Positions 22,774 through 33,029 of a stretch of DNA of 64,000 nucleotides are shown one piece after another (the first letter of the stretch is position 1; the number at the start of each line of letters is the position of its first letter). The notes beneath the pieces are model-generated. The model did not search any database, was not told the origin of the DNA, and saw only the letters and a list, made by a program, of their open reading frames with translations. This stretch comes from Chara braunii. Its lineage: Eukaryota; Streptophyta; Charophyceae; Charales; Characeae. The translations under genes were made by a program, and so were the position numbers. The stretch lies in contig BFEA01000410.1 in the NCBI GenBank assembly GCA_003427395.1, positions 1,281,229 to 1,345,228 of the forward strand, in the 5' to 3' direction.

Positions 22774-23017
22774 ATTTTTATGTTCTTTATAGTGTTGTGC
22801 TCGTGGTGTGTGGGATGCGTCCTAGTCGACCGGCGACTAGTCGCACTTGGGACCTCAGCCCCACAAGATGCCGGTTCGTGTGCGGGTTCGATAGAGGTGT
22901 AATACCGCACGTACCCCCTATGCTACAGCGAACGAGAAACGCCCTCGGCTGGTCCACCTCTGCGATTGCAGCTGATTAGCTTTCGTACTGTAGGCGGGTA
23001 ACTCGGTGGGGATACGC

Positions 23018-23051
23018 CCACCAAAGGGAGGTGACAGCTCCCGTAAGGTGG
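23018..23051 (+). other. LTR-end hairpin with GTGACAG loop (R1)
   Basis: CCACC and GGTGG form the outer stem (23018-23022, 23047-23051) and GGGAG/CTCCC the inner one (23026-23030, 23038-23042) around GTGACAG. A GAGGTAAGTC string resembling a splice donor follows directly. Confidence 0.8.
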
Positions 23052-23459
23052 AGGTAAGTCATGCCTCGCGTAGACCCTATCCTGTCGTAGGGGCTCACGA
23101 GAGGTTTGGCTGGCGCACTCTGCCGGAGCGGCTTGCTGAAGCTCCATAATGTATTCGAGACGAGGATTAAAGACGGATTCCTGCGTGACGTGGCCGAGAG
23201 GGTTCCGTGCTGCCCAGTGTGGTGCCGGACCGATGAGCTCGACAACGTACCAGCCTGACATGCCGCAGATGCGGGGATCGAAGCCAGTAGGCCCCACCGT
23301 ACTAGATCCTTTTGGGAGCAGTTGTGGGAAAAAGTGGTCCGACGCGGCAGTTTTCGGCCGTGCAATCTGCGAGATCGCACGGTTGAGAACAGCTGCGCGG
23401 TTCAAAGAAATGCCCTGAGTGAGAATGACACGCATAAATCGAGAAAAGTAAAATAAATA

Positions 23460-23500
<41 letters not shown>

Positions 23501-23501
<1 letters not shown>

Positions 23502-23786
23502 TAGGCTACCAGAGTGGCCCAGGGTCACTGGCCCGGCCGGACCAAAAACAATAAAAAAATAAAAAAATAAAAAATAGTTTTGAATTTTATTTGTTTTTCT
23601 AAATTTGGTGCAGAATTTCGATGTGACCTTGAGGCAAAAGTTGTTCAGTTTATTTTTCTTCATGACATAGTTTTTTTTCGGAATTTTTTGAGGGTTTTTT
23701 TTTTTTTTTTTTTTTTTGCTGGTACTTTCCCTGGTCCTTGCACGGGCTGGCCACCCGGGACCCAGGCGGCCCGGCTGGTAGCCTAG
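23501..23786. mobile_element. 286-bp inverted-repeat element in an AAT microsatellite
   Basis: Perfect 12-bp terminal inverted repeats CTAGGCTACCAG (23501-23512) and CTGGTAGCCTAG (23775-23786) extend imperfectly inwards through GGCCC/GGGTC. (AAT)n flanks both sides. The inner part (AAATTTGGTGCAGAATTTCG, TTTATTTTTCTTCATGACAT) resembles the 3' part of the TA-embedded elements near 45.40-45.50 kb. It has no coding capacity and looks like a MITE. Confidence 0.75.
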
Positions 23787-23927
23787 AATAATAATAATAA
23801 ACATAGGAGGAAACAAAAAAAAAAAAAAACACTAAAAACAAACGAAAACGCCACGTGACTCCCTCAGAAGTGACTGGGGCGTTTTCAAGCCCCTGTGTAC
23901 TGACAGTGCCCGTGAAAACGGGTTACT

Positions 23928-24162
23928 NNNNNNNNNNNNNNNNNNNNNNNNNNNNNNNNNNNNNNNNNNNNNNNNNNNNNNNNNNNNNNNNNNNNNNNNN
24001 NNNNNNNNNNNNNNNNNNNNNNNNNNNNNNNNNNNNNNNNNNNNNNNNNNNNNNNNNNNNNNNNNNNNNNNNNNNNNNNNNNNNNNNNNNNNNNNNNNNN
24101 NNNNNNNNNNNNNNNNNNNNNNNNNNNNNNNNNNNNNNNNNNNNNNNNNNNNNNNNNNNNNN
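23928..24162. other. Assembly gap
   Basis: Run of unknown bases followed by poly-A. Open frames crossing it are not real. Confidence 0.99.
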
Positions 24163-24780
24163 AAAAAAAAAAAAAAAAAAAAAAAAAACTCTAACTAAAA
24201 TAGTGCGCCATGTGGCGTAGAGAGATGTGACAGGGACTTAGGAGTCCCACGAAGTATAACGGGCGCCCGATTTATGAGCAACTTTTCTTTTAAAAGGTTA
24301 GTTTTTCTCTTTCTTTCTCTTGATTTGTTTTAGATTTCTTTTCTTAGATTTTCATTTAGATTTGTCTTTTTTTTTTTTTTTTTTTTTTTTATATTCCCCC
24401 TCTGCGCCTACAAATTGGTTATATGCCCGTTCGTGTCAAGGAACGGGTTGTAGGACCTACTACTGTGCGTGAACAAGCTGCAGAGCGTCGCCTGCACCTG
24501 GCGCCGTGGGCATCTGGGTACGAGCGCGTGGGAAAGGGCATATTTAAAAAAAAATTAGAGTTCCATATTTTTTTTTTTTTCTTGTTTTTTTTCTTTTTTG
24601 TTCTTTGGTATTGCCCCCTCCCCTCAACTTACGTGTGGTCGTTGGGTTTAAGAACAGGGTGCAGTAGCCACTACGCTCCTGAACCTGGCGCTGTTGGCGT
24701 CCGAGTGCGGGCGCGGGGTAGGGGGGAAAAAAAAAGAGGCCCTGTTGAGCTTGACTCTAGTTCTGTGAAATGACTTACAG

Positions 24781-25251
24781 GAGGGGGAGGTTGCTCGTTC
24801 GAAAAACGAGCTGCCCCCTGTATAGGGGGAATAAAAAGAAAGAAAAAAAGAAAGAAAGAAAGGGAAGGAAAAAGAAAGGGAGAAAAAAGTAACGGTCGCG
24901 AATGTGGTTGCCGCCGCAGAACAGGTGCAACCCCATAAGTTTCTAGGGACTGCGCCTGTTCGTTTTGGGCAGGCTGCAGTAAATGGCTGAATACAGCCAT
25001 TCCCAAGAGCACTTGGCCTGGGAAAACGAGCAGGTACTCCTGGGGGTTGACGACCTTGGGTTCCCAAGGGCTAAACCAAGGCACTGGACTCCTGGCCATC
25101 GATTTAGATTAAGGGTCAGGAGCTCTACGAATTTTGCCTGGCTGTGGGCAAAGCAGCTGCCCACAACGATCAGCTGGCTATAAAAGTCACCACTCCACCC
25201 AGCAGCCTCACACTTGTGGCAGTGTTGCTCTGCATTCACTTGAGTGAATGC
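24781..25251. other. Cluster of short perfect palindromes with TATA-like box
   Basis: Palindromes follow one another: GCTCGTT/AACGAGC near 24793, GAACAGG/CCTGTTC (about 24922-24962), AATGGCT/AGCCATT (24982-25001), CCTTGGG/CCCAAGG (25054-25069), TGTGGGCA/TGCCCACA (25143-25165) and GCATTCACT/AGTGAATGC (25232-25251). CTATAAAAG stands at 25178-25186. Similar clusters occur at 49.83-50.02 and 53.72-53.85 kb. Confidence 0.75.
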
Positions 25252-25771
25252 TGGTTGGCTGTTGCATGCTGCTGGAAAGGGGCGATGCTGCCGGTGGAGG
25301 TGCTGCTTGTGGAGTGGAGGTCTACAAAAAGATGAAGAGTGAGAAGGGAGGCAACCATAGCTAAGGGTTGGGAGTTTTTTGCCCCACCCTTGTGCGCGTG
25401 CTGTGTGTGTGGGCTGGCGCAACGGTGGTAAGACTGCATCAGGGTCTGAACGACGCGGCAAGCGACACCTATTTTAGTGGGGTTGTGTTGCCGAACTGCC
25501 GCCGCGACATCAAGACCTTCCTAAGGGAAGGTGCTGCCGGATTTGTTGCGTGGCGCCGGTGTTTGTTTTTAATGTGAGTATGGGGAGGTGCTGCTCGATC
25601 AGCGGCCTAGCAATGACAACGTATCCAGTGGGATCATGCTGCCGAAATTGGCTGCAACATCGACATTGTTTTTGTTGGTGTTATGCTGTTCGGTTGGCGG
25701 CACATCGGCGATACTATTGTGAGGGAAAATGTTGTGGATCTTTTGCGTCACAGTGACGGCGGTAGGTCTTC

Positions 25772-25985
25772 GGCAAGCGGTGCAAGGGAAACTCTGCGCG
25801 TTTTACACGGCGGCAACAGTTTTTGGTAAGCGGTGCAGGGGAAACTCTACTCGTTTTGCACGACGACTGTAGGTCTTCGGCAAGCGGTGTTGGGGAAACT
25901 CTGCCCGTTTTGCACGGCGGCAACAATTTTTGGCAAGCGGTGCAGGGGAAACTATGGTCGTTTTGCACGGCGGCCTCGACGTTGT
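25772..25985. repeat. 53-54-bp tandem repeat, four copies
   Basis: Units starting GG(C/T)AAGCGGTG at 25772, 25825, 25879 and 25932, each with GGGGAAACTCT and CGTTTTGCACG. Confidence 0.92.
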
Positions 25986-28381
25986 CAGTGGGGAAGTGCT
26001 GCCATTTTTTTTATAGCACGGTGGCGACAACGATTTTCAGTAGGATTATGCTGCCGATTTATTTGGCGGAAGCACAACATTGTGAAGGGAGGTGCCGCCT
26101 GATTTACCGCTCGACGTCAACATTGGCATCAATATTTGTGTGGTTGTGTGGAAAAGTGTAGTATGCTTGGCACCACGGCAGGCGGAGGTGCTGTTAGATG
26201 ACCTCGGTACCAGTTTTGGTGATACGGCGAGTGGGAGCCGTCGTTGTTCTTTTGTTGTGCGCAGCGGTTATGGTGGATCCCTGTGTAGCATAGAGGTTAG
26301 GCTTGCGTTGGTGCACGATTGGGTTTGTGCGGCAGTGGTTGGTGGACCGACGACATGAAGAGAGCACGGAGTGAGTGCTTGCGGCAGTGGCTATTGGAGT
26401 TGCAGCGCTTGCGGTTTGCGCCGGAAGGACATCTTTATTTTTAGGGCTCGTGACAAATGTGGTTTTCGGCCAGGGCCACCATTATTTTTTTGGGGGCGCG
26501 CAGAGCAAGCGGTTTCGAGTTTTGAACCACTTAGTATGGCGGCGATGGTATGGGACTGCATTGAGACCATCGAGGACCATTTTGGGACTAAGTGAAACTG
26601 GTTGTTCTGATCGGGACCGGCATGTTGGTGTGGCTATTATGAGCGTACATGGTGGTTGGAGGTGGCGTGGACTTGCGGCTGATTGGGACCGTCCTTAGAG
26701 GATGCGGTACCGTTTGAACTGCAATCGGGGGTGCATTGAGACTGTCCGGGAAGTTGAGAAGACGAGGGACTTATTCTTTGGACTCTCGTAGAAGACTTTT
26801 CCATTTGAGTTCTCTCAATGGACCCGACTCTTGCTTACTTGAGCACTTGGTGGAGGAAGCGGACCGTGGCTCAGGAGAAAGACCACAACTTGTGGAGTTG
26901 TGAGCCACATATTTTCATATTCAACGGCGATTATTTTCTTCTGATCGAAATATTACCCGACTTTTTTGAGTGGGTCGGACAAAACTTCACTCGAGGTCAG
27001 TTGATTGACTCAGATTTCCTGTCACACGTATGTGATCTCACACTTTGCTTGACCCTGTTTCATTGGATATTCGTTGAAAGGGTAAAGGATAGTTGTGCAA
27101 GTCATGCATGTGAATGAAAAAGTCTGACTTGAGTATGGGATTGCATTGGTTTTCTCTTGAACGTGTTGTCTTTGCGTATTGTGCAGGTAGGTAGAAGGAT
27201 GCTTGCAAAGGAGTTTGGTTTATGCCTATTTGGGGGGAGATGAAAGGATTGTCTTCTTTCTACCTTCTCACATGCCTGCTTGTCAAAAATGACTTCTTGT
27301 TTTGAAATAAGATTAATCCTGTGCGCGTCCCAAAATAAACTCGATTGAAATAAAGCAGATAAAGTCAAAAATACTTAGTCTTCTCCCAAGGAATGACCCT
27401 TTCTATCTCGAACGACCTTGTCTACCTATACCTGTCCAAATGATTCTCGTTCTCTATCTTCTTCGATTTCTTTTCATCCAAGTTACCCTTAATTCAAGAG
27501 AAATAAAAATAACTGAGAGCTACTTGCAGTGGACACATTTTCTATCCCTAGAAAGCATATGGGGCGGGGGTTCGTTGCTTCAGGAGCCGACCCTGTTATC
27601 TACCCCGAGTGGACCGTTCTACGGGGGGTATTTGCCGATTCGGTGGAGACGGGCCGACTTCTGAGATATGAGTCTTATGCTCGGACGAGAAGGAGGAGTA
27701 CCCCAGACCACTTCCTAGAGGGAGAGGCATGCGATTCTTCAAGCAATGTCCCTGATCAAGAAGCACTCTCAAAGTAGTTTGTCATCCAAAAAGTTTGAGA
27801 AACGGATGAAGATATGTGTCTAATCTAAAGTCGGCGGTAGGTGGAATGAATAACGTTGGCAACGCGTCTCATCAAGTCGAAACTAAGGCAGACCGACTAC
27901 CTTGTCGGCTGCATCACTGTTATTCTCAGTAAGCCAACTCTTTGTTTGCGATTGTTTGATTGTTTTGTGGTGTTCGACCTGAGGTGGTCGGATTGTTTTT
28001 TATATTGAGATATTGGGTGTATTAAATGAAAATTCGATTTCTTTTAGTTATCATTTTAGATTGGACATACCGTCCTATCGACTACGGTCGATTCCTTTCG
28101 ATGTAATTATGTATGATTGTTACAACTTTCTTTAGATTGTATGTTAAAGGGACGAGGCCTAATGTTGGGTTTCATCCTTGGTTGAGACCGTCCTAGTCAA
28201 CCGACGTTTGCTCCATACTTAGGAGATCAGCGCCCTAAGGGACGGACGACGCTCGGGTCCACTTTGCGTTAACCAAGCATATCTATACTACAGCGAACGA
28301 GCAAACGCCCTCGGCTGACCTACCTCTGTAATTGCATTTAAAAGCTTGCGCACGTGGGTCAGTAGCTCAGCGGGGATACAC

Positions 28382-28409
28382 CCCTAAGGGTGGTGACAAC
28401 CCCTTAGGG
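28382..28409 (+). other. LTR-end hairpin, fully paired version
   Basis: CCCTAAGGG (28382-28390) pairs perfectly with CCCTTAGGG (28401-28409) around TGGTGACAAC, keeping the GTGACA loop with a stem unlike that of R1. Confidence 0.82.
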
Positions 28410-28789
28410 AAGGTAAGTTGTGCCCCGCGAGAACCTATCATGTCGTAGGGGACCGCGGGATGTACAGCTGGCGCACCCGGCTAGAGCGGCGAAGGAGCGA
28501 CTCGACCACGACCGTTATAGCATCTCGCGTGATTATTCTACGTCGTTCCCGAGTTGTCTCTTGTTCTGTTTTGGTTTTGTTAAACTCTTGTGTGACATGG
28601 CCGGGAGGGCTCTCGCCTTTGTGAAAAAGGCGAAAAAGGCGAGAGCCGATGCGCTCGACAGTGCGAAGGCAAGAACATCTGCAAGTTTTTAGTATCGAGG
28701 AAAACAATTAAGTCAGAAGATTATTGTTAGACACGCAACACTTCAAGTAACACACCTGTTAGAAAATCATACGATAACGTCGGTAAGTA

Positions 28790-29652
28790 GTCTGTCACCC
28801 AGAAAGATGATTGGTACGTGCAAACAAAAGAGTGCTTGTAGTCTTAGGTTTATGGTAGGGTGGAATGAATAACTTTGACGATCCATCTCATCAATTTAAA
28901 ACTAAGTCAGTCCGACTACCTTGTCGGATGAATCGGGGTTATTGTTTAAACCAACTTTTATTGGCTCCATCGATAGTGTTCTAACGATTTCGATCTGCAA
29001 TGAACGATTTTCATTTCAATTTTGTAATTTTTATTTAATTTTGATGATGAAATGATTTTCGATTATCATGTGAACACACGTTAAATTCAAATGTACTTTT
29101 CTATCGACTACTGGTCGATTCATTTTGGTATATCCTTGTAACTCTTTCCGAGTTGTGTGTCTAAGACACTAGGATTTAGTTGCAGGTTTTATGTATCGTT
29201 GCAACCGTCCTAGTCGATCATCGTGACCTTCATACTTAGGAGATCAACGCCCTAAGGAACGAATAACGTCCGGGTCCAGTTGACGTCTTAACCAAACGTA
29301 CCAGCGAACGACCAAACCCCCTGGGATGACTTGCCTTTGCAATTGGATTTAAAAGTTTTCGCACGTGGGTCAATAGCTCTGTAGGGATACGCCTCTATGG
29401 TGGTGACAACCTTTTAGGAAAGGTAAGTTGTGCACTACAATAACCTATCATGTTGTAGGGGACCGAGAGAAGTACAACTAGCGCACCCGGCTAGAGCGGC
29501 GCTGTGAGAGCGTGACCACGACTGTCTCGGCGGTTCGTGAGACTATCTTGCATTCTCCCCAAGTTGTCCCTGCATTTTCTTTTAATCCTGCATGACGTGG
29601 TGGGGATGACTTTCTCCTTTTGCGAAAAAGGCGGGAGTCGATGTGCTCGACA
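28790..29652 (+). mobile_element. Second LTR 3' part, ending at a primer site
   Basis: Repeats the 27.78-28.66 kb module about 1 kb downstream: GGTGGAATGAATAAC, CATCTCATCAA, GACTACCTTGTCGG, the GTGACA hairpin (near 29392-29425) and the end GATGTGCTCGACA. The start is uncertain. Confidence 0.75.
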
Positions 29653-29654
29653 GG

Positions 29655-29672
29655 TGACGCCATTGTCGGGGA
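29655..29672 (+). promoter_or_regulatory. Primer binding site, tRNA-Asp type
   Basis: TGACGCCATTGTCGGGGA begins two bases after the LTR end. It matches the tRNA-Asp 3' complement (TGGCGCCGTTGCCGGGGA) at 15 of 18 positions. It is followed by the same leader (TTGTCCCTGGTGGAACGAC) as the element at 8.5 kb, so this is the stump of a second plus-strand retroelement. Confidence 0.82.
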
Positions 29673-29699
29673 TAACGGCTACCTACCATTGTCCCTGGT

Positions 29700-30950
29700 G
29701 GAACGACCCTCGGGTATTTATTTTTTGATGAATTATTTTCATTGTCTTCTGACTTTTCGAAATTCATTATCTTATCAACATTGATTGATTTGTAGTTATT
29801 TTAAAACTTTATGTCATAAATTGTTAATTTTATTACGATGATTTATTCTAAACATTTCAGTTGGATATACATTTTAATTGTTATGATATTAATTGAATCA
29901 TAATATATTCCTTTTCTGACATTAAAAGTTTATTGTTATTATCTTTAAATTTTCGGTCACTGTGTTAAGATTATTATCATTCATCTCAACAATTTTTGAG
30001 ATACTTTATAATTAATTTTGAGACATTATTTTAGTTATGATGTTATAAGATTAACTTTGTTGTAACGTTCATTTTAAGTTTGAGTTATTTGAAACATTGT
30101 TAACCAAAGGTTGACTTTCTCTTAATATTATTTTGCTGAGTTATGCATTTTATTTATGTATTTCGATTGATGTATATTTTGATTCATCAGTTTAACTGGA
30201 TTCGCATTTATTTTAAGATTATCCATTTTATATTATATGCGATGCATTTCTATGACATGAATATTGTTCAGATGTGTGGTTTGGATGATTATGAAATTTC
30301 ATGTGAAAACATTTGTTAGGAATTGTTTTTTTGTGGTTAATTGAAGTTTGTTGTACATTTGTTATCATGTCGCAATAAATTTTCGATGAAACTGTGAGCT
30401 ATGTAAGTAGTAGTGAGGCTCGCGCCTGAGTTATGTTTCTGGTCCACAACAATATGCTGTTTTCTGGATCCTGTGGTTTAAGGCAGGGAGACTACACTAA
30501 CATTGAAAGAAAGCTTATCAAGACATATCAAGACGCTACTTATAGAAAAATAACTACGCGTGTCGAGCAGAGTCATCTCGCCTCCGTTGCCGAGGCCTCA
30601 CTAACCTCGGTTGTGTGAGATGGTGCTGTTTTACTCTATCAATAACCGATTGATGGCGTCACAACATCGACATCAGAGGAAATATGATGAGACTTGAATC
30701 TGAAGCAGAGTTCGATGTCGAGATGCTATCCTGTGAAAACGATTACACCACTCCTTGATGCAAGATACAAACAACTCATAAATATCAGCCATGATAACTA
30801 TGTAAGTTGTTATTTCTTTTCAAAATTTGATTAAACTTAAAACTTGGGTGATAACCTTAAATGAATAGTTGATCTCTCGATGGTTCATTTAAACTTTATA
30901 TGAACAACTTCTTGAAGGTTAATTAATTGGAATGTCAACCCAAAGGTTGT
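29700..30950. other. AT-rich DNA without recognisable coding
   Basis: Strongly AT-rich from 29.72 to 30.42 kb, then mixed. It occupies the place of gag-pol after the primer site, but no gag or pol motif is seen. GCCGAGGCCTCACTAACCTC near 30590 is the only GC-rich stretch. Confidence 0.5.
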
Positions 30951-30954
30951 CGGT

Positions 30955-31275
30955 TTTAGGTTTGTCAGGGGCGTAATCTGGTGACCATTCAGAAAAACAA
31001 ATTGTTGGCCGCTAGTGGGATGATGCTAAAACCATTTAAAAAAAAATCCTTTGTATTTTTGTCTTTCAGGGGCGTAAGTTGGGTCCAAGTTTTGATTTTA
31101 GGCTTTCAAGGGGCGGAATCTAGTACTATTCTAATTGATGAGTGCGAGGATGTTAAGTCTTAGGCTTTTGGAGGCAGAATCCAATTTTGTTATGTTTTTG
31201 TTTAGACTTTTGGAGGCATAATCGAGTTTTTTTTATGTTATGATATTTGAGTTTCTGGAGGCTGAATCCAAATTT
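30955..31275. repeat. Degenerate repeat around GG.GG(C)..AATC
   Basis: About six diverged units of variable spacing (about 45-100 bp) carry GTCAGGGGCGTAATC, TTCAGGGGCGTAAG, TTTCAAGGGGCGGAATC, TTTTGGAGGCAGAATCC, TTTTGGAGGCATAATC and TTCTGGAGGCTGAATCC. Function unknown. Confidence 0.65.
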
Positions 31276-31393
31276 GTTGGTGGAAACTTCCGACTTTGTC
31301 CCAGACAATTGTTTTTTGTTATTGTGTTTTGTGATTGTTGTTCTCACATGAAAATTTTCATAAGAATCATGACTATGTATTGTAATGGTAAAC

Positions 31394-31412
31394 GACGGGG
31401 ACGTCGTTCAAT
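31394..31412. other. Small perfect hairpin
   Basis: AACGACG and CGTCGTT flank a GGGGA-type loop, inside otherwise unannotated sequence. Confidence 0.6.
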
Positions 31413-31569
31413 GGGATCCAGGAATGTTGTCGGGGCAGAAACCCTGACAAGGGTATCTGCAAGGTATTTTAAACTTTGAATTGAGAGACTTCATGAGAGA
31501 TGCGTCTGCCAAAGGCTATTCAAACCAACCTTAGGACCGAGAGACTAAACATTTTGAACCTAAGGTTGA

Positions 31570-31878
31570 AAACTTGCGGTATCCGAAAATTACGTCGAGA
31601 AGGGGGTCCATTTGTTTGTCGCCCCGTTCGATGTCCGGCCCAGTGAGTCAGATTTGGAACAGCTCGAACAAAACAAGGGGGTGTGGTGCCCATTAGAATG
31701 GGCAAAAGATGAAAATCTTTTCCACGCCAACATGGTTTATACAGTGGAAGGGATCTCAGTTGACGCGCTGGTTGAATATAACCAGCAGCTTTCAACGGAC
31801 ACAAACTTATTCTCTGCCTATTTCGACAAAATTTTGGTAAAGGCACAGGGATGTACGGTAGTGGAAAGGTTGGAATGA
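31570..31878 (+). CDS. Orphan coding fragment, unknown family
   Basis: About 102 codons stay open up to a TGA, with protein-like composition: VEKGVHLFVAPFDVRPSESD, then NKGVWCPLEWAKDENLFHAN and MVYTVEGISVDALVEYNQQL. No in-frame ATG stands at the start; the upstream end is a stop in this frame, so it could be an internal exon or a captured gene piece. I do not recognise the family. Acidic and aromatic residues are spread evenly and there is no low-complexity bias, unlike neighbouring open frames. There is no signal peptide, membrane segment or catalytic motif. It could be part of a lost element polyprotein. Confidence that it derives from a real protein is moderate; that it is expressed, low. 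Confidence 0.45.
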   Translation, partial: KLAVSENYVEKGVHLFVAPFDVRPSESDLEQLEQNKGVWCPLEWAKDENLFHANMVYTVEGISVDALVEYNQQLSTDTNLFSAYFDKILVKAQGCTVVERLE

Positions 31879-32225
31879 TAAATTTAAAACATATCCTACT
31901 TAACATGATGACCAATCGCACGATTGGGAGCCTAAGGGGCGAACAAGGATTACCGCACCAAGGTGTGTGGCTGTCGTAAGGGTTGAATGAGCACGCGGTC
32001 ATCAGGGCTGCGACTCGGCTAATCAGAGAGAAGGCCGCGCCCGACCTTAGTATTTTTTTATTAAGGCCGAGCGTGAGCCGACTACAGAATGGTGCAGGCA
32101 GGGCGTCTGGCCAAGGGGCTCAAAGCCCAGCCAAATGAACAAGGGCGGGGGGGGCGGGCATGCCAACAGGCTTAAACCTTTGAGTCTGTTGGGCTTTGTC
32201 GAGGATGACCTAGTGAGTGGGCATG
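31879..32225. other. Intergenic DNA
   Basis: No gene. GC-richer than its surroundings, with a G-run near 32146-32156. Confidence 0.5.
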
Positions 32226-32480
32226 CTCTTCTTATAGAAGAGTTACTCCTATCTGGTGAGTGGGCAGACTTTTCTTATAGAAGAGTTGTTCCTATCACGG
32301 TGTGATAGGAGCTAGCTTGGTAGGTAACCCACTAACCTTACATCCAGTAGATGCGAGGATTGAAGTTTATAGCCCCACTGAGCTAGTGCTTTTTGACGGA
32401 GCAGCTCGTGGGCCAACGAGTATGGCACGGTCATCTCGACCGTGTGATTGATGAAATGAAGCAGCCAAGATTGGCGTTGT
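32226..32480. other. Cluster of six small hairpins
   Basis: CTCTTC/GAAGAG (32226-32242) and CTTTTC/GAAGAG share a TTATA loop; then CCTATCAC/GTGATAGG (32291-32309), CTCGT/ACGAG, CACGGT/ACCGTG and GCCAA/TTGGC follow within 250 bp. This resembles the U3 hairpin arrays in design but not in sequence. Confidence 0.65.
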
Positions 32481-32992
32481 GAACTAGCATGGTCCCTGCG
32501 TAAGGATTATACACATATGTTGACAAATTATCTATTTTTTAAATTTTTCATAAATTCTCTCTTGGAATCGAACTTGGGTATGTATTTCAACATTTTGTAG
32601 GTTCACCATGATTGGGGGAGTGGCAGTGGCTTATGCCAACGGGAAGCAAAAAGAAAAAAAATAATAAAATAAAAAGGAGAAGAGGGGGAAAAAGAAAAAA
32701 TGAAAAAAAACGGGGATGAAAAATTTAGAAAACTCATGTTTTCAAATTCGCACCTATATTTTTTAATGGCTCAAATCATTTCCCTTAGCTTTGAATTTTT
32801 TTTTTTTGAGTAGGTGGACACCTCCGCCACACCTGTGAATTTTTTCAGATTTTTTTAGACGAATGCTTTATTAAGAAGCTCCAAAGTTGGGGTACTTTTT
32901 GCACCCATCTCTGAGCATGTTTGGACTTGAGCTCGTTAATATCACAAGTTGCTTGTTGCTCCCCTCAACCTGTGGACTAAGCAGGTGGTGGG

Positions 32993-33029
32993 CAACGAGG
33001 CAGCAACCCTACCTCGTTGGTAGGGTTGC
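32993..33029. other. Interleaved mutually exclusive hairpins
   Basis: CAACGAGG (32993-33000) pairs with CCTCGTTG (33012-33019), while GCAACCCTA (33003-33011) pairs with TAGGGTTGC (33021-33029). The arms interleave (A-B-A'-B'), both perfect. The connecting loops are too short for a full pseudoknot, so two alternative hairpins are likelier. Confidence 0.8.

Larger units (their letters stand above)
19346..23244 (+). mobile_element. LTR R1, near-complete solo LTR
   Basis: Begins TGACCGCCATTGAAGG and ends GATGAGCTCGACA, about 3.9 kb with TG...CA ends. Neither a primer site nor gag-pol follows, so it is a solo or truncated LTR. In order it carries the GC-rich block (19500-19605), array II, array I, a 'TATCACTAATAA' stretch, a short palindrome CGACACTTGAGTGTCG (near 22488), the TATA-like box, a GT microsatellite and the GTGACA-loop hairpin. 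No matching 5-bp target duplication is visible. Confidence 0.88.
24163..28660 (+). mobile_element. Diverged LTR-like block ending at 28660
   Basis: The end (28.2-28.66 kb) is clearly homologous to the R1/R2 LTR end: AACGAGCAAACGCCCTCGGCTG, the GTGACA hairpin, GGAGGGCTC and GATGCGCTCGACA. Upstream, 24922-24962 is an array II-type hairpin containing CCCCATAAGTTTCTAGGG, and 25.5-26.2 kb repeats an array I-like GTGCTGCCG motif. The outer boundary is uncertain because of the gap and low complexity. A diverged copy of 25.2-28.0 kb lies at 53.8-57.9 kb. Confidence 0.6.

Noticed and set aside
23855-24220. Open frame across unknown bases
   Set aside because: Crosses the gap at 23928-24162; likewise the frames over the 46291-46461 and 62379-62588 gaps.
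32300-32400. Reverse-strand tRNA-like string containing TAGCTCAGTGGGG
   Set aside because: A-box only, no B-box or cloverleaf.
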